Positions 1 to 7,544 of a DNA stretch of 10,219 nt are shown in pieces. A program made the translations under genes and the position numbers. A model generated the notes under the pieces. That model saw only the letters and a list, made by a program, of their open reading frames with translations, was not told where the DNA came from and did not search any database. This stretch comes from Pseudomonadota bacterium (GTDB taxonomy: Bacteria; Pseudomonadota; Gammaproteobacteria; Steroidobacterales; Steroidobacteraceae). The stretch lies in the NCBI GenBank assembly GCA_021815905.1, contig JAKAZP010000059.1:1-10219 (forward strand). Direction: 5' to 3'. Position 1 is the first letter of the stretch; the number at the start of each line of letters is the position of its first letter.

Positions 1-1578
1 AAGGAAACCTGGCTGAAGCGCACGCACGGGCGGCTGCTGTCCCGCTTGTTCGACCGGCCGATGCTGCTCGTGCCCGGCATCGCGGTGCTGCTGCTCGCCG
101 GCTACCTCACCTATCTGCACGTCGGCACCGGCTTCCTGCCGAGGATGGACGAGGGCGGCTTCGTGCTCGATTACTTCTCCGCCCCCGGCACCTCGCTCGC
201 CGAGACCAACCGCGAGCTGCTGGAGGTCGAGGCGATCCTGAAGAAGGATCCGTACGTCTACACCTTCTCGCGGCGCACCGGCGCGGGGCTCGGCGGCGAC
301 CTCAACGAGGCCTATCAGGGCGATTTCTTCGTGCGGCTCGTGCCGTACGGCAAGCGGCCGGACATCTGGCGAGTGATGGACGAGATCGACAGCAAGATCA
401 ACACCGAGGTCCCCGGCATCAACTTCGACAGCCATCAGCTGATGAGCGACATGATCGGCGACATGGTGGGCCGGCGTCAGCCGGTGGTGATCTCGCTGAG
501 TGCGAAGAATCCGGCGGTGCTGCCGGCGGTCGCGAACCGCGTCACCGCCGCCATCGCCAAGATCCCCGGGATCGAGCCCTCCTCGGTCAACAGCGGCCTC
601 GTGCCGGCGGGGGATGCGCTCGAGATTCACGTGAGCCCCGCGGCGGCGGCCATGTACGGCCTGACGCCGGCGGAGGGCGCGAGCCAGGTCAATCACTACC
701 TCTATGGCTCGGTGGTCACGAAATACCTCGGCACGGTGCAGGACATCGGCGTGCGGCTGTGGCTCGATCCTCCCGCGAGGAAGATCTACCGGGACGAGCT
801 CGGCAATCTGCCCATCCGCTCTCCGAACGGCGCGGTGCTGCGCCTCGGAACGGTGGCCAGGGTGAGGTTCGTGGCCGGCCAGCCGGAGCTCACCCGCGAG
901 AATCTGGCGCAGGTCGTGCCGGTCACCGCTCAGACGAACGGCGCCGTCAGCCTCGGGGGGACCATCGGTGCGGTGAAGAAGGTGCTCGCCCGCCCGGGCA
1001 TGCTTCCGAACGGCGTGCAGTACACCCTCGGTGGCCAGTACAAGCAGGAGCAGAAGGCGGCGGCCGGCATGATCAAGGTGTTCGGCGCGGCGCTGATCGC
1101 CGAGTTCATCCTGATGCTGTTCCTCTACGAGAGCTTCTCGCTGCCGCTCATCATCATCATCAGCGCGCTGCTCTCGACCGGAGCGGTGTACATAGGCCTC
1201 TGGCTGACGGGCGTCGAGCTCAACATCACCGCCATGATGGGTATGGTGATGATCATCGGCATCTCGACCGAGATGGCGATCTTTCTCGTGTCCGAGTACC
1301 AGGAGCTGGAGAAGACCCTGCCGCCGCGGCAGGCGCTGTACGAGGCTGCGCGCAACCGGCTGCGGCCGATCACCATGAGCACGGTCGCGATGATCCTGGC
1401 GCTGCTGCCGCTCGGAGCCGCGATCAGCGGCTCGGGCGACCAGATGCTGCAGCCGCTCGCCATCTCGATCATCGCCGGAGCGCTGGTCCAGCTGCCGCTC
1501 GTGCTGATCGCCATGCCGGTCATCATCGGGCTGACGCGCCGGAATCGCGGCGCGGATGACGCGCCGGCCGCCGGGTGA
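1..1578 (+). CDS. RND-family efflux transporter permease, C-terminal half (5' partial)
   Basis: Inner-membrane proton-driven exporter subunit of the RND superfamily (AcrB/CusA/CzcA type), which normally works as a trimer with a periplasmic adaptor and an outer-membrane channel. The frame is open from base 1 (visible product begins KETWLKRTHG), so the gene starts upstream; the TTG at 46 is internal. About 525 residues are visible, roughly half of a usual 1,000-1,050-residue permease. Seen in order: one membrane helix (about 21-40, TM7 by family numbering), a large periplasmic pore/docking domain (about 41-355), then a block of five helices (about 360-511) with the typical GGQYKQEQ segment just before it. 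The helix equivalent to TM10 reads GISTEMAIFLVSEY; AcrB has Lys at the position of this Glu. Substrate cannot be read from sequence: metal (HME) and drug (HAE) types are both possible. The small CHRD gene follows after 41 bp and is probably cotranscribed. Confidence 0.93.
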   Translation, partial: KETWLKRTHGRLLSRLFDRPMLLVPGIAVLLLAGYLTYLHVGTGFLPRMDEGGFVLDYFSAPGTSLAETNRELLEVEAILKKDPYVYTFSRRTGAGLGGDLNEAYQGDFFVRLVPYGKRPDIWRVMDEIDSKINTEVPGINFDSHQLMSDMIGDMVGRRQPVVISLSAKNPAVLPAVANRVTAAIAKIPGIEPSSVNSGLVPAGDALEIHVSPAAAAMYGLTPAEGASQVNHYLYGSVVTKYLGTVQDIGVRLWLDPPARKIYRDELGNLPIRSPNGAVLRLGTVARVRFVAGQPELTRENLAQVVPVTAQTNGAVSLGGTIGAVKKVLARPGMLPNGVQYTLGGQYKQEQKAAAGMIKVFGAALIAEFILMLFLYESFSLPLIIIISALLSTGAVYIGLWLTGVELNITAMMGMVMIIGISTEMAIFLVSEYQELEKTLPPRQALYEAARNRLRPITMSTVAMILALLPLGAAISGSGDQMLQPLAISIIAGALVQLPLVLIAMPVIIGLTRRNRGADDAPAAG

Positions 1579-1619
1579 TATGTTGTGGCGCAACGATCAC
1601 CAACACGAGGCGACCTTCC

Positions 1620-2033
1620 ATGAGATCGTTCCTGAAACAGGCGGCGGCAGCCGCGCTGCTCGCCGCGAGCGTCGCGCTCGCGAGCGCCGCGACCATGCAC
1701 GTTCATCTCACGGGACGCAGCGAGGTGCCCGCCGTCAAGACCCGTGCCTGGGCCTCGGGGGTGATCGAGATCAGCCCTGACGGGCACGTGTCGGGTGAAA
1801 TCCACGTACACCACGTCAAGCCCACGATGGCGCACATTCACGAAGGGGCGGCCGATGCGAACGGGCCCCCCATCCTCTGGCTGAAGCACCTGCGGGGCGG
1901 CACGTGGGTGGTGCCGAAAGGCGCCAGGCTCACCGCCGAGCAGTACAAGCGCTTTCTCGCCGGCGATCTGTACGTGAACGTGCACAGCAAGGCGCACCCC
2001 GCCGGGGAGATCCGCGGACAGCTCAAGCCCTGA
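1620..2033 (+). CDS. Secreted CHRD-domain protein, histidine-rich
   Basis: 137-residue protein. The first about 23 residues are a clear Sec signal peptide (MRSFLKQ, then an Ala/Leu-rich core, with ASA just before a likely cleavage site), so it should be periplasmic or surface exposed. The mature part is essentially one CHRD domain, recognisable by LTGRSEVPAV near 30-39, AHIHEGAADANGP at 71-83, the segment LTAEQYKRFLAGDLYVNVHS at 104-123 and the closing GEIRGQLKP. CHRD domains are beta-rich folds named after chordin; their bacterial function is not established. I count 11 His in the 114 mature residues (27, 29, 56, 62, 64, 65, 72, 74, 90, 122, 126), which suggests but does not prove metal binding. 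Start chosen at 1620 because GAGG at 1607-1610 sits 9 nt upstream and the signal peptide begins there; the frame is open further upstream to 1575. It lies 41 bp after the RND permease gene. Confidence 0.9.
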   Translation: MRSFLKQAAAAALLAASVALASAATMHVHLTGRSEVPAVKTRAWASGVIEISPDGHVSGEIHVHHVKPTMAHIHEGAADANGPPILWLKHLRGGTWVVPKGARLTAEQYKRFLAGDLYVNVHSKAHPAGEIRGQLKP

Positions 2034-2055
2034 GCTGCGGCCTGGAGCCCATCCC

Positions 2056-2065
2056 GGGGGGGGGG
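2056..2065. repeat. Homopolymeric G10 tract
   Basis: Ten consecutive G in the spacer between the CHRD gene (ends 2033) and the diguanylate cyclase gene (starts 2128). It forms part of CCCGGGG (2053-2059), which could pair with CCCCGGG at 2094-2100. Tracts of this kind can slip during replication and are also a common place for sequencing or assembly error. It is not in any coding sequence I call, so slippage would alter only spacer length. Confidence 0.9.
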
Positions 2066-2127
2066 CGCACGGCGGATTCGGCACCGGATCACACCCCGGG
2101 CGCCCGGAGGGGCATATCTTTCGCCCG

Positions 2128-3381
2128 GTGAACCTGTCCTTTCCCGGTCCCGAGGCCCTGCCGGACTCCCCCTACGCGGCTGAGCTGCGCAAAGTCCCCG
2201 CGAGCGCGCGCTTCGCTCCCCGCATGGAGGCGGAGTTCGTACGCAGCACGCTGCGCGAGGATCGCATGCTGGTGAGAGTCGCGTGCGTGCTCGCGCTCGC
2301 AATCATCGGATTGCGCGCGGTGGAGTTTCTCGCCGGAATCAACCGGGCGCTCGGGCCGGGGCTGCTCGAGAACCTGACCTTCTTTTTCCTGGTGTTCTCG
2401 AGCTCGGTCACGCTCGCGTGGCTCGCCTTCAGCCGCGGCTACGAGCGGCGCTATCTGCCCTGGGCGAAGGTTCTCGTGCCGCTGCGCAACGGGGTGCTCG
2501 GCGCGCCGCTCGTGTGGGTCGCGCGCGGGCAGCCGGAGCTGCTCACGGTGATACCGATGCTCATGATCGGCCCGTTCCTCTTCCTCGGCTTGCCGTTCCG
2601 GACGGCGCTGTTCGCGGTCGCGTTGACGTTGGTCAGCATGTGCTGCGGGGCCGTCGCCTCGCACCTGCCGATCGCGCTCGATCTCAGGGTCGGCGTGCTT
2701 CTCGTCACCGCGGCGGTCGTGTTCGCCATCGCGGCCCGCAAGGTCGAGAAGCTCGCCCGGCGGTCATTCCTCGAGGCGCGGGTGATGGCCGAGCTCGCGC
2801 AGCACGATCCGCTCACCTGGACCAAGAACCGGCGTGTTTTCGATGAGTATCTGTCGCGGCTCTGGCATCAGGCGGCCGAGGACGGCCGCACGGTGGGAGT
2901 CGTGCTGATCGACGTCGATCATTTCAAGCCCTACAACGACCGCTACGGCCATCAGGCCGGCGACCAGGCGCTGCGTCAAGTGGCGCATGCGATTCAGTCG
3001 TGCGTGCGCCGCCCTCTCGACCTGGTCGCGCGCTACGGGGGCGAGGAGTTCGCCGCCATCCTCTACGACGTCGACACGGCGCGCGCGACGGAGCTCGCCG
3101 AGCGCATCCGGCGAGCGGTCGAGACGCTCGGCATCGAGCATCGCGGCTCGCGCGCGGGCACGCAGCTGACGATCAGCGCCGGGGTCGCGGTGGTGGAGCC
3201 GAGCCCGCGGCGCAATGCCTCCGGAGCGCTGCAGCTTGCGGACGAGGCGCTCTATCAGGCCAAGAGCAAGGGGCGCAACCGCACCGAGGTCATGGCGGAA
3301 GCCGAATACCGGCACCTCGTGACGGGTGTGTTCTCCAAGGAGTTCGCCGACACGCTCAAGCGCGGCCTGGCGGCCGGCTGA
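2128..3381 (+). CDS. Membrane-anchored diguanylate cyclase (GGDEF domain)
   Basis: 417-residue protein predicted to make the second messenger c-di-GMP from two GTP at the inner face of the membrane. Residues about 49-204 hold some five to six hydrophobic helices (about 49-67, 82-104, 116-131, 140-155, 157-178, 186-204), a membrane sensor I cannot assign to a named MASE family. A short linker leads to the GGDEF domain (about 221-390). The signature is GGEEF at 304-308, so the active site is intact. The metal/GTP region is IDVDHFKPYND (261-271), the inhibitory I-site RxxD is present (R295-D298), and KGRNRTEV closes the domain. Odd: the usual DxLTGLxNRR reads DPLTWTKNRR (227-236). No EAL domain is fused. 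The start is GTG with GGAGGGG 15 nt upstream, a long spacing; an in-frame ATG at 2224 would give a protein 32 residues shorter that keeps all membrane helices. Confidence 0.92.
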   Translation: MNLSFPGPEALPDSPYAAELRKVPASARFAPRMEAEFVRSTLREDRMLVRVACVLALAIIGLRAVEFLAGINRALGPGLLENLTFFFLVFSSSVTLAWLAFSRGYERRYLPWAKVLVPLRNGVLGAPLVWVARGQPELLTVIPMLMIGPFLFLGLPFRTALFAVALTLVSMCCGAVASHLPIALDLRVGVLLVTAAVVFAIAARKVEKLARRSFLEARVMAELAQHDPLTWTKNRRVFDEYLSRLWHQAAEDGRTVGVVLIDVDHFKPYNDRYGHQAGDQALRQVAHAIQSCVRRPLDLVARYGGEEFAAILYDVDTARATELAERIRRAVETLGIEHRGSRAGTQLTISAGVAVVEPSPRRNASGALQLADEALYQAKSKGRNRTEVMAEAEYRHLVTGVFSKEFADTLKRGLAAG

Positions 3382-3665
3382 GGCCCCGCCGGGCGAGCTG
3401 ACGAGGCGCTGCAGCGCATCCTCGGGTCCCGGTCGGCCCCGCAACCCGCCAAATCCGAGAAATCGCCCGCGCCCCGCCCGAGCATCGCGCGAAGCCTGGC
3501 AGGAGATCCGGCGCGCGGGGGCGCCGGGCCGGCCGAGTACGTATGGCCGGGGCCATTCGAGGCGCGTAGCCTTTTCCCGGCTCGACCGAGCGCGGGCCGG
3601 CTGCCGCGGCGAGGCGGCATCGCCGCAGTGCGGCAATGAGCGTGGTCTTTCCCCGGAGGTACGTC
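3382..3665. other. Gene-free spacer upstream of the phosphoketolase
   Basis: 284 bp without a convincing gene on either strand. It is very GC-rich. I see no clear sigma-70 promoter, no riboswitch and no strong terminator. A 6-bp GC stem can form between 3529-3534 (CCGGCC) and 3545-3550 (GGCCGG) around a loop containing the palindrome TACGTA, and a weak 4-bp hairpin AGGC/GCCT (3560-3572) is followed by a few T. The phosphoketolase promoter presumably lies here, but I cannot point to it. Confidence 0.5.
3655..3659 (+). promoter_or_regulatory. Ribosome-binding site fixing the phosphoketolase start at 3666
   Basis: GGAGG sits 6 nt before the ATG at 3666. The frame also has an ATG at 3636, but no comparable site precedes that one and this GGAGG would then be inside the coding sequence. 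This supports the shorter 812-residue product. Confidence 0.8.
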
Positions 3666-6104
3666 ATGAGTGCGGATACGCTTCGCAGCGGTGATGGAGG
3701 AGCTGCCGGCCGGGCCGGCGCCGGGCGCAGCGATTCCCCGCGGGAGGCGGCGTTGAGCCCGGAGCTGCTCGAGCGGATGGATGCCTACTGGCGGGCCGCC
3801 AACTATCTGGCGGTCGGACAGATCTATCTCTACGACAATCCGCTGCTGCGCGAGCCTCTCGCGCCGCGCCACATCAAGCCGCGCCTGCTCGGCCATTGGG
3901 GCACCACCCCGGGTCAGAACTTCATCTACGTCCATCTCAACAGGATCATCGCCCGGGACGATCTCGACATGATCTACATCGCCGGCCCCGGGCACGGCGG
4001 CCCCGCGCTCGTCGCCAACACCTATCTCGAGGGCAGCTACACCGAGCGTTATCCGAGCATCACGCGGGACGAGCGCGGCATGCAGCGTCTGTTCAAGCAA
4101 TTCTCCTTCCCCGGCGGCATCCCGAGTCACGTCGCACCGGAGACGCCGGGATCGATCCACGAGGGTGGGGAGCTCGGCTACTCCCTGAGCCATGCCTACG
4201 GGGCGGTGTTCGACCATCCGCGACTCATCGTCGCGTGCGTCATCGGCGACGGCGAGGCGGAAACCGGACCGCTTGCGACCGGCTGGCACGGCAACAAGTT
4301 CCTCAATCCCGCGACCGATGGCGCGGTGCTGCCGATCCTGCACCTGAACGGCTACAAGATCGCCAACCCCACGCTGCTCGCGCGCATTCCCGCGCCGGAG
4401 CTCGCCGAGTTTCTGCGCGGCTGCGGATACGAGCCGCACGTGGTCGAAGGCGACGATCCGCCGCGCATGCACCAGCTGATGGCCGCGACGCTCGACCGGA
4501 CAATCGCGGAAATTCAGCGCATCCAGAGCGATGCGCGCAGTGCGGGCTTCAAGGCGCGCCCGCGCTGGCCGATGATCGTGCTGCGGACGCCGAAGGGATG
4601 GACCGGTCCGAAGATCGTCGACGGCGAGCCGGTGGAGGGAACCTTCAGAGCCCATCAGGTGCCGCTCGCGCAGGTGCGGACCAATCCGCTGCATCTGAAG
4701 CTCCTCGAGCAGTGGATGCGCAGTTACCGGCCGCAGGATCTGTTCGACGAGGCCGGCCGGCTGCGCCCGGAGCTCGCCGAGCTCGCTCCGCGGGGCGAGC
4801 GTCGGATGGGTTCGAATCCCCACGCCAACGGCGGGCTTCTGCTCGAGGATCTCGCCATGCCGGAGTTTCGCGAGTACGCCGTCGAGGTGCCGGCGCCCGG
4901 TGCCGTCGATGCCGAGGACACGCGCGTGCTCGGAGGCTTCCTGCGCGATGTCATCCGGCTCAATGCGAGCCCGCGCATCTTCCGGCTCTTCGGCCCGGAT
5001 GAGACCGAATCGAATCGCCTGAACGCGGTGTTCGAGGCGACCGAGCGGCAGTGGACCGCCGAGCGCATCGCCGGCGACGAGCACCTCGCGCCCGAAGGCA
5101 GCGTGATGGAGGTCCTGAGCGAGCATCAGTGCCAGGGCTGGCTCGAGGGGTACCTGCTGACCGGTCGCCACGGCGTATTCAACTCCTACGAGGCGTTCGT
5201 GCACATCGTCGACTCGATGTTCAATCAGCACGCCAAATGGCTCAAGGTGACGCGGGAGATCCCCTGGCGCCGCCCGCTCGCCTCGCTCAACTACCTGCTC
5301 TCCTCGCACGTCTGGCGGCAGGACCACAACGGCTTCACCCATCAGGATCCGGGCTTTCTCGACGTCGTCGTGAACAAGAAGGCGGACATCATCCGCATTT
5401 ACCTGCCGCCCGATGCCAACTGTCTGCTCTCGGTCATGGATCACTGCCTGCGCTCGCGTCATTACGTCAACGTCGTGGTCGCGGGCAAGCATCCCGCGCC
5501 CCAGTGGCTCACGATGGAGCAGGCGGTGAAGCACTGCACCGCCGGCATCGGCATCTGGGAGTGGGCGAGCACGGACCGCGGAAGCGAGCCCGATGTCGTC
5601 ATGGCCTGCGCCGGGGACGTGCCGACACTCGAGACGCTCGCGGCGGTGAAGCTGCTGCGCGAGCACGCTCCCGGGCTCAAGATCCGCTTCATCAATGTCG
5701 TCGATCTCATGAAGCTGCAGCCCGAGACCGAGCACCCCCACGGCTTGAGCGACTGGGACTTCGATGCGCTCTTCACCCGCGACAAGCCGGTCATCTTCGC
5801 CTTTCACGGCTTCCCCTGGCTGATCCATCGCCTCGCCTACCGGCGCACGAACCACGCCAACCTGCACGTGCGCGGCTACAAGGAGGAGGGCACGATCACG
5901 ACGCCGTTCGACATGGCCGTGCTCAACGACCTCGATCGCTTCCACCTCGTCGGGGACGTCGCCGATCGCCTGCCGCAGCTCGCATCGCAGGCGGCCTACA
6001 TCAAGCAGGCGATGCGCGAGAAGCTGATCGAGCATCGCGAGTACATTCGCCAGGCGGGGGAGGATCTGCCCGAGATCCGCAACTGGCGCTGGAGCGATGT
6101 CTGA
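3666..6104 (+). CDS. xfp: Xylulose-5-phosphate/fructose-6-phosphate phosphoketolase
   Basis: Thiamine-diphosphate enzyme (EC 4.1.2.9/4.1.2.22) that splits xylulose 5-phosphate, and often fructose 6-phosphate, with inorganic phosphate to give acetyl phosphate plus glyceraldehyde 3-phosphate or erythrose 4-phosphate. The 812-residue length is normal for the family. Seen in the sequence: an opening [20 protein letters not shown] (41-60), GPGHGG at 107-112, the cofactor-binding [10 protein letters not shown] starting at 194 followed by [19 protein letters not shown] at 226-235, the pyrimidine-domain segment [17 protein letters not shown] (480-496), and [19 protein letters not shown] at 546-564. 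The first about 30 residues are a Gly/Ala/Arg-rich extension of low complexity before the conserved part. No ackA, pta or transketolase gene lies beside it, so acetyl phosphate use must be encoded elsewhere. Substrate preference (C5 only or C5 and C6) cannot be settled from the sequence alone. Confidence 0.97.
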   Translation: MSADTLRSGDGGAAGRAGAGRSDSPREAALSPELLERMDAYWRAANYLAVGQIYLYDNPLLREPLAPRHIKPRLLGHWGTTPGQNFIYVHLNRIIARDDLDMIYIAGPGHGGPALVANTYLEGSYTERYPSITRDERGMQRLFKQFSFPGGIPSHVAPETPGSIHEGGELGYSLSHAYGAVFDHPRLIVACVIGDGEAETGPLATGWHGNKFLNPATDGAVLPILHLNGYKIANPTLLARIPAPELAEFLRGCGYEPHVVEGDDPPRMHQLMAATLDRTIAEIQRIQSDARSAGFKARPRWPMIVLRTPKGWTGPKIVDGEPVEGTFRAHQVPLAQVRTNPLHLKLLEQWMRSYRPQDLFDEAGRLRPELAELAPRGERRMGSNPHANGGLLLEDLAMPEFREYAVEVPAPGAVDAEDTRVLGGFLRDVIRLNASPRIFRLFGPDETESNRLNAVFEATERQWTAERIAGDEHLAPEGSVMEVLSEHQCQGWLEGYLLTGRHGVFNSYEAFVHIVDSMFNQHAKWLKVTREIPWRRPLASLNYLLSSHVWRQDHNGFTHQDPGFLDVVVNKKADIIRIYLPPDANCLLSVMDHCLRSRHYVNVVVAGKHPAPQWLTMEQAVKHCTAGIGIWEWASTDRGSEPDVVMACAGDVPTLETLAAVKLLREHAPGLKIRFINVVDLMKLQPETEHPHGLSDWDFDALFTRDKPVIFAFHGFPWLIHRLAYRRTNHANLHVRGYKEEGTITTPFDMAVLNDLDRFHLVGDVADRLPQLASQAAYIKQAMREKLIEHREYIRQAGEDLPEIRNWRWSDV

Positions 6105-6106
6105 GG

Positions 6107-6122
6107 GGCGCTTTCAGGCGCC
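6107..6122. terminator. Possible shared hairpin between convergent genes
   Basis: GGCGC (6107-6111) can pair with GCGCC (6118-6122) around a 6-nt loop. It spans the 9-bp gap between the phosphoketolase stop (6102-6104) and the hydrolase stop (6114-6116, minus strand), so it could end transcription from either side. The stem is only 5 bp and has no T-tract, so this is tentative. Confidence 0.3.
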
Positions 6123-6989
6123 GAGCCAGCCGCACGCCGTGCGCCGGGCGCGGCTCGCGCGCGCGAGCTTGAGCAGGTGCGCGAGCAGCGAGCGCTCGGC
6201 GATCGGGTGAAGCGCGGCCGGTACATCGTCGTACACGCGATGCAGCAGCCGCTCGAGCGGGGCGGCCTGCCCGGACTCGAGCGCCGCGAGCACCTTGGCT
6301 TCCCGCTGCAGGCGGTGGCGAATGAGCGCGCGGATCGCCTCGTGGGCGTCGGGGATCAGCGTCCCGTGTCCGGGGGCCAGGCACCGGATGTCCTCCTCGA
6401 GCAGCTCTCGCAGGGAGCCGAGGTAAGCGGCCATGTCGCCATCCGGCGGATCGATGACCACCGTCGAGCCCTGTATCACGTGGTCGCCGGTGAACAGCAG
6501 CCGCTCCGGCTCGAGCAGGTAGCAGAGGTGATTCGAGGCGTGGCCCGGGGTGTGGATCGCCCGCAGCGCCCCCCGAGGGTCGAGCCGCAGGCGCTCGCCG
6601 CCTGCGAGCTCGCGATCGCAGGCGAAGCTCGCGTCCTGCCAGTGCCGGTGCGGACTCGAGCGGCCGAGCACGCTCGCGCCGGTGCGCGCCTTCAGGCGCG
6701 CCGCCCCCGGGGAGTGATCCTCGTGGGTGTGCGTGACGAGGATCCGCCGGATGGGCGATGGGGCGGCCGCGAGCAGCGCCTCGATGTGAGTCTCGTCGTC
6801 GGGTCCGGGGTCGATGACGAGCGACTCGCCCGCGGCCGCAACGAGATAGGTGTTGGTGCCGGGCCCGGTCATCATCCCGGAGTTGGTCGCGGTGAGCCGC
6901 CAGATCCGGTCCGCGAGGCGCACGGGGACGCCGGGCCGCACGGGCTCGACGCGCGCGGAGTGCGGAGGGCCTGCGCCTGTCTCGCTCAT
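6114..6989 (-). CDS. LACTB2-like metallo-beta-lactamase-fold hydrolase
   Basis: 291-residue cytoplasmic protein (no signal peptide) of the metallo-beta-lactamase superfamily. The dinuclear zinc site is complete: THTHEDH at 86-92 (H87, H89, D91, H92), H150 in HTPGH, D169 in TGDH and H208 in PGHG. The segment SGMMTGPGTNTYLV (37-50), the GSTVVIDPPDGDMAAYLGSL stretch after TGDH, and a C-terminal helical part with LHRVYDDVPAALHPIAERSL (249-268), like the winged-helix tail of the family, point to the LACTB2 group rather than true glyoxalase II or beta-lactamase. Human LACTB2 is a ribonuclease; the bacterial substrate is unknown, so RNA and thioester/ester hydrolysis both remain possible. It follows the flavodoxin-like gene by 28 bp on the same strand. 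I see no good Shine-Dalgarno before the ATG, so translation may depend on coupling with the upstream gene. Confidence 0.9.
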   Translation of the reverse strand: MSETGAGPPHSARVEPVRPGVPVRLADRIWRLTATNSGMMTGPGTNTYLVAAAGESLVIDPGPDDETHIEALLAAAPSPIRRILVTHTHEDHSPGAARLKARTGASVLGRSSPHRHWQDASFACDRELAGGERLRLDPRGALRAIHTPGHASNHLCYLLEPERLLFTGDHVIQGSTVVIDPPDGDMAAYLGSLRELLEEDIRCLAPGHGTLIPDAHEAIRALIRHRLQREAKVLAALESGQAAPLERLLHRVYDDVPAALHPIAERSLLAHLLKLARASRARRTACGWLGA

Positions 6990-7017
6990 CGGTCGATGCT
7001 AGCACGAGGCTACCCGG

Positions 7018-7509
7018 TCAGAAGATTCCGAGAGCGAGGCCCGAAGCGAGGGTTGCGCCGAGCTCCTCGCACCGCGCCAGATCGGACGGCGCGAGCGTCT
7101 TCGGCCGCAGGATCTCCTCCGGGGTCTGCGCATGCGTACGGACGATGAGGGGCGGTGCGACGGCCCGCAGCCGCCAGCCCGTCGCGATGCGCTCGATCTG
7201 ACGCGCGGCGCTGGCGCCGTCGCTGCCGGCGCAGATCAGGCTCGCGTAGGGACGCCCCTCGATGCGCTCGAGCACGGCATAGTAGCTGCGGTCGAAGAAA
7301 TCCTTCATGAGGCCGGAGATCGCCGCCAGATTCTCCGGGCAGGCGAACAGATACCCGTCCGACTCGAGCAGCGCCGCGGGCCCGCTTTCGGGTGCGCCCT
7401 CGAGCCGCACGCGGACGCCGGCTTCGCGCGCGGCGCCGCCTGCGGCGGCGCGCGCCATCGCGAGCGCGCCGCCCGTCACCGAGTGCTGCACGATCAGCAG
7501 GGTCTTCAT
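7018..7509 (-). CDS. Flavodoxin/NADPH-dependent FMN reductase-like protein
   Basis: 163-residue single-domain protein of the flavodoxin-like fold. MKTLLIVQHSVTGGALAMA (1-19) is the first beta strand plus the phosphate-binding loop that holds FMN. ACPENLAAISGLMKDFFDR (56-74) is the second flavin-contact segment typical of FMN-reductase relatives, and LICAGSDGASAARQIERI (91-108) the third. It probably carries FMN and moves electrons between NAD(P)H and an acceptor such as a quinone, but partner and substrate cannot be read from sequence. The ATG at 7509 is the natural start since the strand-loop motif begins at residue 3. A GGGGAG lies 15 nt upstream, too far to be a good ribosome site. It is the first gene of a two-gene minus-strand unit with the metallo-hydrolase, and it diverges from the dioxygenase gene across 35 bp. 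Confidence 0.85.
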   Translation of the reverse strand: MKTLLIVQHSVTGGALAMARAAAGGAAREAGVRVRLEGAPESGPAALLESDGYLFACPENLAAISGLMKDFFDRSYYAVLERIEGRPYASLICAGSDGASAARQIERIATGWRLRAVAPPLIVRTHAQTPEEILRPKTLAPSDLARCEELGATLASGLALGIF

Positions 7510-7530
7510 GGGCGTGCGAAAATTCTCCCC

Positions 7531-7537
7531 GGAGGAG
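7531..7537 (+). promoter_or_regulatory. Ribosome-binding site fixing the dioxygenase start at 7545
   Basis: GGAGGAG ends 7 nt before the ATG at 7545. The same frame is open upstream to 7392, but that part is Arg-rich, overlaps the divergent flavodoxin-like gene and has no family resemblance, so the true start is 7545. The site occupies part of the 35-bp gap between the two divergent genes. Confidence 0.85.
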
Positions 7538-7544
7538 TCATACC

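Noticed and set aside
46..48. TTG as a start for the RND protein
   Set aside because: The frame is open to base 1 with plausible RND linker sequence, and the visible part is only the C-terminal half of the family; the true start is outside the window.
3636..3665. The earlier phosphoketolase start at 3636
   Set aside because: No ribosome site precedes it, whereas GGAGG is placed 6 nt before the ATG at 3666.
3255..6035. A 926-codon open frame on the minus strand, the longest open frame in the window
   Set aside because: It lies antisense to the phosphoketolase and the end of the cyclase gene, both of which have clear family motifs. Its translation resembles no family I know, is rich in Arg/Glu/His/Val as expected from the complement of GC-biased codons, and has no convincing ribosome site. 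It is a shadow of high-GC codon use.
6177..7148. A 323-codon plus-strand open frame opposite the metallo-hydrolase
   Set aside because: Antisense shadow: the minus-strand gene has all zinc-binding motifs, and the plus frame runs through the 28-bp gap into the next gene with no recognisable domain.
6114..7509. The hydrolase and flavodoxin-like pair as a split flavodiiron protein
   Set aside because: Flavodiiron proteins join these two folds but use an HxExDH di-iron motif; here the motif is HTHEDH (zinc type) with a LACTB2-like C-terminal part, and the flavoprotein looks like the FMN-reductase group rather than classic flavodoxin.
7392..7544. An N-terminal extension of the dioxygenase up to 7392
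   Set aside because: Arg-rich sequence overlapping the divergent flavodoxin-like gene, with no family similarity; a strong ribosome site precedes the ATG at 7545.
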